In this document: piece after piece, positions 39,446 to 50,799 of the stretch
Numbering within the stretch: position 1 is the first letter of the stretch
Layout: each line of letters opens with the position of its first letter
Assembly (NCBI GenBank): GCA_947846985.1
Contig: CANTUZ010000006.1
Coordinates: 44,003,707 to 44,067,706 of the forward strand
Direction of reading: 5' to 3'
From: Fratercula arctica
Lineage: Eukaryota; Chordata; Aves; Charadriiformes; Alcidae
DNA length: 64,000 nt
Made by a program: the position numbers and the translations under genes
Notes under the pieces: model-generated
What the model saw: the letters and a program-made list of their open reading frames with translations, nothing else
Told to the model about the DNA's origin: nothing
Database searches by the model: none

Positions 39446-39997
39446 GGGCAGCAACAAGCAAGATTCATCAACATCTTTTGTGTCTGTCTTAGTGCACTTG
39501 CAGAGCGCAGAGTCTAATTAGCATTACGAGAGGAAAAGGTGACAGGACACACTTTGACTCCTGAAGCATCCCGGTTTGAAAGCGATGACAGGCATTGCTG
39601 GCGGTGACGAGCCAATTGCAAAACATGCATCTTCAGTCCCATGGCATGGGGCTTGACGGCAGCATGAGGTGAATTAGCTGTCTCTTTGGGGCACAGATGA
39701 CTCCAGCATGACGGCATTCTCCGTACTGCGGAACCTCATTATGCTTTGCAGTTGGAAGCTACTGGAGAGAGCAGAGATGGTGATCAAAGAAAGGGCACAA
39801 TCCTCTCTGTGTGCAAATGTCTCAGTTGTGTAAGCCGAGCTCTAACACGTTTGTGTGAGTGGGTTTGTCAGTCAGAAGAGGCAGGATCCAGCAGGCTGAA
39901 ATAGCCTGGTTATTGCTTTCTGTATTTTTGTAGGAAGCAATGACTAATTATGTCAGCCTGGAAAAGTGCAAATCCCTGTTCCTTATTTGTGGAGCAT
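39446..39997 (-). repeat. Inverted-repeat right arm (552 bp, near identical)
   Basis: Reverse complement of 33,448-33,999 with about 99% identity. The boundary at 39,997/33,448 is abrupt, because sequence outside it no longer aligns. On the loop side a diverged tail follows (about 39,357-39,435). Confidence 0.95.
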
Positions 39998-41350
39998 CGC
40001 TGGTGTGGGCCACTTTTCTCTTTGTCAGGTCGATTACATTCCAGGATACTCAAACTGCAGGATTTGCTGTTTTCTGCCAGTCTTTCCTTGACTTATCCCT
40101 ACTCCCACTTTCATAGTAGTGTGAGGATGTTCACTTCTCCAGTTCCCAGGAGTCAGCAATTAAGAAAGCAAACAATTTGCTGAGTCTTCAGTTGTCTTCT
40201 CTGCTCCTCTTATAGTAGATTAAATTTCACTGAAAGTCATCTTCCACCCTGTGAAAGGCACCCATGAGGCAGTCTGAGATAGTGTCTTGGCAGAAGATAA
40301 ACTTCTAGCAATCTGTCCATTATTATACATAATCTATATCGTCTTTTTCCTTTCAGAGGTACATGGAATATTCCTTTTCCTCATAGGTAGATATAAAGCA
40401 CCAGAGATTGAAGCAGCATTTTAAAAGTGTAAGGAAAAAAGCAAATTTAGTTTAAATACAATTAGAAATAGTTTAAATTTTATGACCTTGACGAAGACTT
40501 TTTTGAAATAAGTTTCAGATAAAGCATATATAGGCAGACTGATGTGGCCTTTTGGAGAAAAAATATGTATTATTTGGATGAATTATTCAGTTTCCCAGTG
40601 CTTTCCCCTTGCATTGTTTTCACTTTTTACACCATGTATTCAAATCCAAACAGAATTTTACTGACTAGGATTTCACTGAAAGAGAGTAAGTACCCAAATG
40701 ACCATGCCATTTCTGCTCCAATATCTACATCTCAAAGCTATTTAGATATCTAAAACCTCTTTAAGACACTTGGGAGTGATGCATTAAATAACTTGGTAAC
40801 TCTAATTTCGGTTTCTCATCCTGCCAAATGGTTCATGTCCACAATTGTGGCCATGTGCTATGTTCCTCTGAAGGCCCATTTACTTGAGCACTGTTATTCA
40901 CACCGAGGATCAAACCCTTCTGCATTGGGTTTGATAAGGCAAGGAAGAATTCATGCTAAAATGGCAATAGTCTACAAAATTAAAGAAAAAAAAATGCTGA
41001 AAAAATGAGAAACACACTTGCAAATTTTATTCCAGTAAAACCACCTGTGCTCAGATGGAAAGATGAGAGCATTTCTTAACAGACATATTTGAATGCCACG
41101 TACTTCTTAAAGCAATTACAGAAAAGACTGTAATAATTTCAAGTACCATAATTCCTCTGGAGACCCTTCTGTCACAGTCAGAGGATACACTGAATGTTCT
41201 CAAATTTGCCTTTTCAAAGCATCACTTACACAAGGCAGGAACTAATTTTTTCCTCAGAACACTCTTAATTAATCATCTGGTGTCTGTAGAAAAGGTATTA
41301 TTACATTTTAATGGGTATTTTCTCTTACTATAGCTAATTTGGACCTTACT
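39998..41350. other. Upstream flank of the SPTSSB promoter, nothing recognised
   Basis: AT-rich, with short open frames only. No exon, RNA gene or repeat that I can support. Confidence 0.55.
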
Positions 41351-41353
41351 CAC

Positions 41354-41461
41354 CAAGCATATGGCTACACCGAAGAGAAATGCAGCAAAATGGCGGGCCC
41401 GGGTTACCTCAGGCACCTTGCTCCGAGGGCGGCTGCTTGTTCCCCCTGAGGTAAGAGACAT
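41354..41461 (-). other. Possible minus-strand exon beside the CpG island
   Basis: The minus strand has an acceptor-like CTCTTACCTCAG, an open frame running SRPRSKVPEVTRARHFAAFL then FGVAICL, and a strong donor CTTG|GTGAGTAAGG at 41,353. The end of the frame looks like the start of a membrane segment. If the acceptor is used, no start codon is available upstream in frame. If it is not used, an ATG at 41,461 would start a 36-codon exon ending in phase 0. The same DNA on the plus strand carries a YY1 site and its own donor, so this may simply be promoter sequence. Unidentified and tentative. Confidence 0.3.
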
Positions 41462-42050
41462 GGACAGCCCTTTAGGGGAGAGACTCACCCGAGTAAAACC
41501 ACTTCTAGTTTGGAAAATGTGGAATAAAATACCAGCATAAAAAAAAAACCCCAAGCTGTTCACTTCATGTCATTGCTGATAGAGGAGGGGAGAGGGTCTG
41601 GGCGGGAAGAGTCCTGAGGAGGGTGTATGCAGCAACAACTATCAACGCCGTGTTGAGAGGAATTTCTGAGATCTGTGTGGTTGTTCTTACCCTGTCACTG
41701 CCACAGACACAATCGGGCCCCTCACGCTGTGCCCACACAGAACTTTTCCTCTTACAACATGCCCTCAACCTGGACTGTCCCGCAAGCCTTCCCGCCCGGC
41801 GCCTCGCCGGGACTACCCGACCCAGCAGCCCTTGCGGTGCCTCTCGCCGAGCCCGGCGGCTACGTGGCGCGGGGGCTGCTGGGACTTGTAGGCAGCTGCC
41901 GCCTCGCCGCGGCCTGGCGCGGGGGGTCCGGGTTTTGGCTTTTGGATTTTATTTTTGTCTTGTTTTTGCCTTTTTTTTCCCCCCCCTTTGGGATTGTTTT
42001 ATGACAACGAGCCCTTCGTGACTCCCGCTGGCCCCTCGCAAGGTAAGGAC
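41380..42050. promoter_or_regulatory. SPTSSB: CpG-island promoter, probably SPTSSB, possibly bidirectional
   Basis: This is the second GC/CpG-rich block in the window, densest at 41,780-41,935. It contains a YY1-type aaaatggcgg (41,387-41,396), a near match to the ZNF143/M4 motif on the minus strand (41,880-41,892), plus-strand donors CCTGAG|GTAAGA (exon end 41,450) and GCAAG|GTAAGG (exon end 42,042), and a minus-strand donor ACAGG|GTAAGA near 41,690. The plus-strand donors would serve 5' untranslated exons of SPTSSB, whose coding exon is 7.7 kb downstream. The minus-strand donor would serve an unknown divergent transcript. Assignment to SPTSSB rests on position and orientation. Confidence 0.65.
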
Positions 42051-45000
42051 CAAGGGCTGCTGCCTTGCAGAGACACCGCATCCCACACCAGCTTTTTCCT
42101 TAGAGCAAGGCCGGGACCCCTGATCAGGGCTGGGTGAGGGGCTGTATTCTGATGAAATACTGAATTCAGCTTTGAGAACCCTTTTTTTTGGTGGTGGTAA
42201 AAGCTTCAGGTAGGCTTTAGTTGCCACAACTGAAATCAAAGTTAAAGAGGATGTGAGTGAGAATTCATTATTCTTGCCTGGGAAGGGACACCCGTTTTGG
42301 TAACTACCTGCCTTAGTTATAACAAGAAAACATCACAGAGCTCATCCTTTCATCTTGCCTATTTTCCTTGTCTTTCCTCCTGAAAACCAGCACCTTGGAC
42401 CTCACCCGATGCTAATTTGTCTTACAGGGAAGTCTTCCGTACAGTGCACCAGTTCTGGTGGATTCTTAGCCCTTGCAAAGTATGTGTTGACATACCTAGG
42501 AGAGAGAACCAAGCACACAGCTATTATCCTTTTGATGCTCTGTAAGTGGAATGTTCTTTTGCATATTCCAAACCCGGCGCACTGTTCCTAGTGGTTTCAG
42601 CATTAGATGGGGCAGGGTTTCATGCTGCAATGATTTAAAATTAATTGTTGCCTTCTGAAGAGCCCTTTTTGCCTTTTTTCTACTGGGGTAAGTCACGAAG
42701 GCTTTGGGATTTCCTCAGTCCTGACAGAATCAGGCAGCTGAGTGGCTTCCTGGAAAAGGGATGAGGCATTAATGGAGCACATAGGGACTGCAGCTGTTGC
42801 CATCCTGAGCCTATATATAGAAACCCTCTGCTCCACACACATATGGGAGACAAACGTATTTGCTGTCAGCACAACCGAAGTTTGCAGTAGTTTTTTTGTC
42901 ATCTCTCAAGACTCAGTTGCTGCAGGAGTACTCGGGAGTCAGCTTCAGACTTCTTAATTAAAGGTCAAATTTCATTGAAGTATGTAGTTGAAATGTTTAC
43001 TCAAACTGTTCACCAGAGGTGCATATAATTTTGAGTTGAATGAGGAGGGGAGCAGAAACAAGGGGAGATGGCAGTGCATGAGGATGTGATGTCCCTGACC
43101 AATGCTAATGGAAAGTCCCTGATTCCCATCCTGTGCCACTCCACTGTGTCGTCACTTTTAGCAGGGCATTCTGATATAATTTTCTGTATACCTGGAAAAT
43201 AGGCTAATGACAGGAAGTATTATTTTTAGAATAATATACAAAATAAACAATCTGGTTGAGAAAATGCACTTTTTTTTTCAAGTCCTATGTTAATAAATTC
43301 TTCCGTAGTATTTGACAGCACTGTCCCTGTCATTGTGCACATGATTTGCTATATGCTTGCAAAAATGTCTAAAATAAAGAAGAACTGCCGCTATTTCTCT
43401 ACTAAAAGCCAAACTACATTTCTTCTTACTGCTTCTGTCAGTTCTTTGTATGACATGTACTGAAGGTCTGCAGGATAGCTAGGGTTGTATCACCCCTGTT
43501 TTAAAGTAAAACTACAGAATGATCCTAGAAATTAGAGAACGGGAGAATCTTGGTCTTAGAAGAACTCTCAGTTTAATCAGCTCGTAGTCGCAGGCTGGGC
43601 ATTCAGCTCTGCAACTCGCAGCTGTACCTTTTATCGGTACAGTTCTAGATTTTAAACTCCTTTTAGACAGCTTCTCCTTTTCTGTTATATTTGCTTTACA
43701 CCTGAAACAACATCAGTTACGTGTTGGGTGATGCATGGGCAACACTGGGGAAAAGACCTGAAGCTGAAAAACGTTGTTAACAGCTTAGAGAAACGAGTGA
43801 GAAAGCAGAACTTTGCTGCTCATTTTAGGAACACATAGCTTCCCTTATCTTTTCTATTCATAAATGACCCCAATTCAGAAAGGGATGTGAAAGCCTGCCA
43901 GGTGAAGGAACAAAGCACAGCCTGGAGCTGGAAAATATGGTGAATTTGAACCACACTTAGAGAAAAACCCCTAACCTCAGTGAGAGACCAGCCATGCAAG
44001 AAATGCGACAGCAGACTGCCACACAAGAGCGTGCTTTATATACTGCTGGGACAGTGGTGGGCAGAAGAAACTTGCTTTGCTGGAGTCTCCTGTGCATCAG
44101 TGTTCACTAAATAAAAAATTTTGTGAGTGAGCTGTATAGTAAGATGAGAAGCAATTGCAGCTGGGAAGATCTAGGTTCACTGCTCTTCACAAGTGACATG
44201 CTTAACTGTCCAACTTTTACGAAATGCTCAGTTCGCGACGTATTAAATGGTATGATGTCATCTTACTTCAAGTTGAAATAGTCTGTGCCTAATCCTTCTG
44301 GGCCAACTATGCAGATTCCTTGTGCTTCTGGAGATTACTAGCCTCCATAGTTTTCAATTACTTAATTCTCTATCTTGGTGTAGAATTAAAAAAGTTCCTG
44401 AACTGGTCTAGCCAGGTGTGGGGAAGTATGCTGGGAAATCGTATGACTCTTGCAGACAACAATGTATTAATTAAAATATGTTATTTGCATTACAAGCAGC
44501 AGTAAGTCAAGCCCATATAAACTGGAGACAAGATACATTCCTCATCAAGATACATTCCTCATTTGGTGTTACGTGTTGTACAGCCTGATTCTAGGCATGA
44601 TACCACTCTAGATAAACCTGTCCTCTGGTGCCAGGATTTGTGGAGCTGCATGCCAGAAACTTTACACCATGCAGAACAGAGCCTTTCTAAGAATTGGCCT
44701 GTTCTACAGTATAGGGCATTTTTTTCTCCTTTCCAAGAACACTGGTGTATATTCTGTAGGTTTTTTGGTGCAGCTTGATTATACTGGTAGGTCAAGCTAA
44801 CAATTCACTATACAAGTCATTCCTTATTGCTGGGTTTCTTTCCCTATACCATGAAGCTGGTGCTCAGGTGTCTTGAGGACAAAAGATAACTATCAGAGGC
44901 TGAAGACCTTCATAGGAGGAGGTTCGCACCACTGTCTGTGATCGCATTACTTACCCCATGGTGTGGTTCTGTAGCTGTGAAGCTCATCTTTGCCTAGGCT

Positions 45001-48000
45001 GCCTTGGCCTGCCCAGCCTCCCACCATCTCCCTTGTCATGTGTTTCCATCCCGTCCCTTCCTCCCGTGCCTGCAGTTGTGTGGTCAGGTTCTGCGCAGGC
45101 TGAGGACGCTGGCACATATCTTTGTCCTGCCAGGCCTGACTAGTTCCCTGATGTGCCTTCCCTGCCAGCACGAGGGAGAGGGCAGGAGGAGGTTGCCGAG
45201 CCAAGCAGAACCACATCATGGGTTTGAAGCTGCAGGCAGATGCTGGCTGTCGTGGAGAGCTGCAGAAGGCTGCCTCTCCAGTATGTTAATAATTCATCAG
45301 CAATGTTGCTTTTTTCCATTCATTCTAAGTGATGCTGGAGCCAAAAGGGATCAAACAAACTGAAGTATACTATTACAACAAAACAAACTCGCCTGTGCCT
45401 TGCTTTCTGTGGATAGACGGATGGGGTAGATTAGAAAGCTGTCCTGACCTTGACTTTCTGCTTCGATTGTTTTCCATCATCTAAATTTTAAGTAGACAGA
45501 TAAATGCTTACCACACTGTATAGGTGTGAGGCAGAGATATTTCAGGCATTTTTTGCTCAGTATTCTACAGAAATAAGGTTTATTTTCTTTCATTACCTCT
45601 ATCTCGCTGTACTCCCACATACCATACTTTTTAACCCGCGGTCAATTTCAGTTAAATTGGGTAAATTTACAGAAATTAAAGATATAAATTTTGTCAAAAG
45701 ATATGATCAAGAAGAGAAAAGCAGCATTATTGCATAGTCCTTATTAGACGGCAGAGAAGCCACACAGAAGACAGCCATTCTGAAGCCAAATGCAGAGCAA
45801 ATGCCTCAGTATGGGTTTACACCTTATTAGACATCAGAGGATCCCATTATGAGGCATGAAATAATAGGAAAAACCCGCTTACTTCTGCTTATTGAGCTAA
45901 TCTGCTAAATTCTGTATAAATCAGAAGTTGCCACTTATCCATTTGGGGAACCTGACTGACCTTTGAAAAGGGAGGCTGCTGATTTCCTTTAGTGCAGTGG
46001 TAATTTGAATGTTTCTGATTTGCTTTTTTAATTCATGTTTCCCTTCCTAGGAAGAATTATTGCTGTGTCACTGTATGACTTTTATATGGCTGTGTGTGAA
46101 TTTGTTCAGTGGAAACCACAATGAGAAGGAGTAAAAAGAGGTTTTGAAATTTAATTGTGTGGGCAACACGATCAAGAGACCTGAATACAAGGGACCGGCC
46201 CCTCTGGGACAGAGTGCTACCCAGGAGAGTCTTTCCTGCTCCTCAGAGTAAGAGCCTTGCAAAATAATGCTTTCTCCATACATCTGCATCCTATCACAGC
46301 GTCTTACCCAATGTAGCAGTATGTTTTTGTCTGTTTTTTGGTGTTGCTGCTGTAGGGGTTTTGTTGTTGTTTTTTAATCTGAAGGCTATTTCTGTTTCTG
46401 TATGGGGAAAAGTATCTTAAAGCACATAAACTAAAACTGCCTTAAAAGGTAGACTTTTCAGGCAAATTTTGTATTCCGAGTGAAGCTATACACATCTGAT
46501 TACGAATTGTGAAAGGTATTCATGAGTTCTTATTTCTCCTTGGGGTAGCTGGGAAAAGCAGCAGGAGTGGCTGCTCAGAAAGCGAGGAGGAGAGGATGCC
46601 TGGGGGCTTTACATACCACCGTCCAAGATCTGCTTACAGCATCATGTTGGAATGGATTCTGCTTACCCCAACGCTTTATTGCTGTGAAGCCGCCTGATCT
46701 TCTGCACTACCACCTATCTCTTTCACAATGGCTCTCAGTTGCCTTTTTGAAGCTGTTAGAACTAAAGCAAACCCAGACGAGTCGCACTTTCTGCGTTGTT
46801 TCAACTCGGGGAATATGTTATTAAAAGAACTAGTGGAGAATTATTGAAAAGGAAAACATCTGTACAGTTTTGCACTTGAGAATGGCAGAGTTTTCCTGGC
46901 TTTTATGCAAGTGTTTTTTGGAGAGGATTGAGAGAGCAGGGAGGTGACAGCCCTGCCTTCGGCCGCGCTGGTAGTCGGTGATCTGCCTCTGCATTTTGCT
47001 GAAGGATTCAGAAGAGGCTGATCCACCTCGCAGGGAAGGTGAGTAACATGAAGCAGGGATGCTGGCCTGCCAAGAAGGTGGGCACTGTGGTAGTCAGATG
47101 TTTTTTCTCCCTTGTATAAAATCAATAGCATTGTTTTTATATAGCGTTTTTCACCAACATTTTCATGGAAAAAAAGAAACCTAAAAAACTTCTTGTCCCA
47201 CCCCAGATCTCCATGAAATATGTAACTGAGAAAGTTTGGTTGAAAGTAGAAACTCTTGAGATAAGAATCCTGCAGGCACTACACCAGGGCAATTATATTT
47301 CACAATTGATGAGTCCATTCTCTAGACCCCAACCATCCAGCTCAGGAGATGGAGTCCTGTGGCAGACCCTTGCTCTGCAGGAGAAAAGTAGGGCATGGGG
47401 TATATTCACCACTGCTGCCAGGGGCAGTAGTTTACCATTTCTGAATTGTCTGTGGGAAGTGGATAGTTTTTAAACAGAAAACTTTATTTTGTTGAAAACC
47501 ATGGGGGAAAAAAAGGTTGAGGGAGTAGGCCAGCTCAGGCTGTGTTTGGTAAGGAAGGGAAGAAAGAAGGTGAGGCGCAGATGCCTTAGACATTGCTTGT
47601 GGCATGTTCTCCCAAAATGAAGCTGATTCATATTTGGAAATGATTTGACTGCAGGCAGATACTTTAGAACATAATGTATTATGCAGATTTCTACCTAATT
47701 GACTTGTCCAATTAGATCATTAAAATGCCTCAAGGATTTATGGCTGGGTTTTATTTTGTAAGATTTTTAAGAAAAACTCACCATCTTTTCCTTGCAGAGA
47801 TCTTGCCCCTGTATTCTCTCCACCGTGTGGTTTCTGGATGAGGATGGCTGAGGTGTGTATACGAGGCTGGGAGATACTGATGTAGAGAAGACTGGGAACT
47901 GTTTGAAAGTGGTGTTAATCAAAGGTTGCAGACGGTGGTGACTTCACTGGAGACTTTCCTGTGGCATATTAATTGAGCTACATTTTTGTGGCTACTTAAC

Positions 48001-48391
48001 TCCAACACCATGTTTTTGCACAGACATTAAATTGCACCTTGCATGAACTTTACTGCATTGTAAAGTCCCATAGAAGCAGAGATACTTTTTGAGATTCGAA
48101 ATTAGGGAAGGCACTAATTATAAATATTTTTTGCTGTTTTTTCTAAACAGTATTTCAGCCTCGTATGTTCCTTCCAACCTGCAGTTCTTCAACTCTGACT
48201 TTGTACAAATTATCAAATTAATGCTGTCATGAGAGCGCAGTACCGAGCCAGACGATGGCTGTCCTTGTTGCATAATGCAGAGAGCTTCGGCCAGAGGAGT
48301 TTTTAGCAATAGCGAGGAAGGGCGGGGTATAGAGGACACACTCTGTAATTGAGGATCAAAGCTAATTGTTTCTGCTTCTCAATCTGTATAG
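42051..48391 (+). other. Probable SPTSSB 5' intron(s), no coding exon
   Basis: Sequence between the CpG island and the likely non-coding exon at 48,392. It contains a 17-bp tandem duplication at 44,530 and an open-frame-rich but unrecognised patch near 45.0-45.25 kb. No coding exon is supported. Confidence 0.5.
44530..44563 (+). repeat. 17-bp tandem duplication
   Basis: The unit aagatacattcctcatc occurs twice in tandem, with one base difference at the end of the second copy. Confidence 0.9.
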
Positions 48392-48472
48392 GAGCTGTTT
48401 CAGCTGCAAAAGGCAGAAGTGTTAGGAAGCATCTCTCACCTAGACGTTTTGTCATCAGGGAGAAGTGAAGAG
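48392..48472 (+). other. SPTSSB: Probable 5' untranslated exon of SPTSSB
   Basis: A long pyrimidine-rich tract ending TGTATAG precedes an 81-nt block that ends GAAGAG|GTAAGT, a near-perfect donor. It lies 1.3 kb upstream of the SPTSSB coding exon on the same strand. It contains no ATG that would compete with the main start, so it fits a spliced leader exon. Without transcript data this is a prediction. Confidence 0.5.
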
Positions 48473-49795
48473 GTAAGTTCTACTTTTTATAAAATCAATT
48501 TGTTGTAAGAAAAGTCTTTAGTCAAAGTAGCTTGGCAATACATTTAATGATAAGAGGCTTAAGTATAACCTAGATTTAGTAAAAACTGCATGTTATCTAC
48601 AGAAATGTGATGGATATAGTAAGGATATTGCTAAAAGCAGTTAGTAATAATTTTTAACTACAGAAGCATTATCTAGTTTATATCACCTGTCAGGCAGAAA
48701 AGAGGTGGGGAAGCTATGGAAGTAAAATGGAAAAGGTGAGGCAAAATTTTTCTAAAAACTTCAGGAAGTGGCTTTTTTTTAGGATAAAATCCCACTCTAT
48801 ATAGTTCTATGAAGTTGTATTTAATTTCTGTGGAGTAAGTTTTTTTCCACAGATCTTGACACCACCAGAACTTCTTAACTTTCCAATTAAAAAGAGGGGA
48901 ATCACAGTTTTTGTTTTGTCTCCTCTTATTTACCAAATGACAGGAAGAATCAGTAAGTGAAATAGACCTATTTTCCCTTTACCTCTCCAGTTCTGTTTTC
49001 TGGTAGCTGTATAATGTAACACTCAATAATTATTAACATTAATTTGAACACAAAGCTTTAAAATAAATTTGTATATTTTCATTCTGGCAACAGATCACTT
49101 CAATCTCTGTTGCAGAAGAAGCTGGATAATCTTTATATAGTTTTATTTGTTTGGTATTTCTGTATGTGTGGTATTCCACGTACTCCCAGTTGTCATTCCA
49201 GCAGCAACTGAAGCATAAGATGTAAAAACTCAGTCTGGGTAGCAGAAATCAGAGTTCTAGCCAAGTTCCATGTCAAAATCCATGAGTGCTGAAGGAGAGA
49301 GGGTTTGAAGTGCTTTTCGAATTAAGCTGCTTCAACAGAGTCTTAAATAATCCAGTGCAAGGCAAAGTTATGAAACTAGAGTTTGGCTTGGAGAACAGAA
49401 TTGCAATAATTATTGGGTTCTGGAAAAAAGAGATTTTGTGGAGCCTCCTTGGTAAATAATGGTGCCCAGTATTCAGTGGTCTAAATTGGACTGTTACGTT
49501 CAGAACTGAAGGTATGAAAGGAAAAAATACAAATGAAACCTTTTATGGTTTGGGGTAAAAGAATGACTCATGCTGGTCTATTACTGTCTGATCATGTTTT
49601 ATGCTTTAAAATGTATTTGCAATCTTGTGTTTTTAAAACATCATTTACTAAGAATGGTCAGTTTGAGCAAACTGAGTAGCATGGAGTTGCTCCCCTATGA
49701 TGTTTTTATACATTTTTTTGGTAAGATTTCTGTTTCTACTATTATCCTTTATTGTAGCAGGGAAGGCTTTCAGAAGCGACACAAAGAAGACGGAG

Positions 49796-50038
49796 ATGGA
49801 TATTAAGAGCATGAAGAACTATCTCTATTGGCTGTACTGCCAGTTTGAACTAATCACCTGCAGCTACCTCATGGAGCCCTGGGAAAAACTGCTCTTCTAC
49901 ACTTTCAACATTACGATGTTAGTTATGGTATTATACACCGCTTACGTCTTTGTCTCTGTCCACATTAGCACGGCTTTCCAATTCTTCTTGCACTTATTTG
50001 GAAACCAGCATGAAAATACTGTTTCTGTTGTGAAGTAA
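49796..50038 (+). CDS. SPTSSB: SPTSSB, serine palmitoyltransferase small subunit B
   Basis: This ORF encodes an 80-residue ER membrane protein that activates the SPTLC1/SPTLC2 or SPTLC3 core of serine palmitoyltransferase, the first step of sphingolipid synthesis, and steers acyl-CoA chain length. Family hallmarks are WLYCQ (12-16), EPWE (27-30) followed by the membrane segment (about 33-54) with MVLYTAYVF (44-52), then HI (56-57) and an FF pair. The human protein is 76 residues and also starts MD. The upstream frame is open to 49,697, but resemblance begins at this ATG, and the acceptor TTTATTGTAGCAG ends at about 49,760, so the longer start would be intronic. The coding region is unspliced. 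Residue 25, which helps set substrate length, is Leu here (Val in human SPTSSB as I recall). The C-terminus NQHENTVSVVK is divergent and slightly longer. Confidence 0.93.
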   Translation: MDIKSMKNYLYWLYCQFELITCSYLMEPWEKLLFYTFNITMLVMVLYTAYVFVSVHISTAFQFFLHLFGNQHENTVSVVK

Positions 50039-50773
50039 CATTGGCAACCTGACACTGACTTTTGGATCAAAGAAGTGTTTTCTTAACACTCCGGTTTTGT
50101 TTAGAAACAGGTTCAGGGTGTGTGCAAACACTGTTTTATTCTGCAGTATCTCTTAATGTTCTTCTTTATTCTGGGACTCTCTGACAGCAAATTATTTTGC
50201 CAAAACAATTTCAATCACTCCTTGTTTTTATCATTTGACTGCTTCTTAAAGGGCTTTCAATTTTAAAGACTGGCTGGAGTTGCGAAGCTGGGTTAGGTAC
50301 AGAAAAAACTGTGCTGCATGTTTTGTTATTCCAGGGAGAGCTGCTTGGATATGGAGAGTTTTCATCTTGAGAAATTATATGGCATACATTTGTTCTTGTC
50401 TGCCGTAGCTTTGCTGACGGGAGAGATGTGTACACAAAAGGTTTTGCACAATAGTGTACAACTGTAAGCTGTTTCTCTAAGCTGTGTGTATTTATAGAAT
50501 GGTTTTATTATTTATTTAGTTTCCTCAATTATTTAATACAATGAATTACATGACTTACATGGTTTATCATCATTATGTAAATAACGCATTTGATTTATTA
50601 AAAATGTGGGGATTTACTTCCATGAAAATTTATAATAAAATTCTCATTTTCTTGGAATTTAAAAGAAAAGATAATCTTTATTTTACTTTTAGAAGACTGG
50701 TAAAGCATGCATATCATGCATGGAACATGAAACTGCATATTCATTTGTGGTAGGGATATTTCAGTTGAAAAAC

Positions 50774-50779
50774 AATAAA
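50774..50779 (+). terminator. SPTSSB: SPTSSB poly(A) signal
   Basis: AATAAA about 735 bases after the SPTSSB stop codon, with another AATAAA near 50,633. A T-rich region (tctctccttttgtcc) follows, as expected downstream of a cleavage site. The 3' untranslated region would run from 50,039 to about 50.8 kb. Confidence 0.6.
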
Positions 50780-50799
50780 AGCCCTACCTAAAATGCAAT

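Noticed and set aside
49697..49795. Upstream extension of the SPTSSB frame by 33 codons
   Set aside because: It crosses a clear 3' splice site (ending about 49,760) and its residues do not match SPTSSB proteins. The ATG at 49,796 matches the family start.
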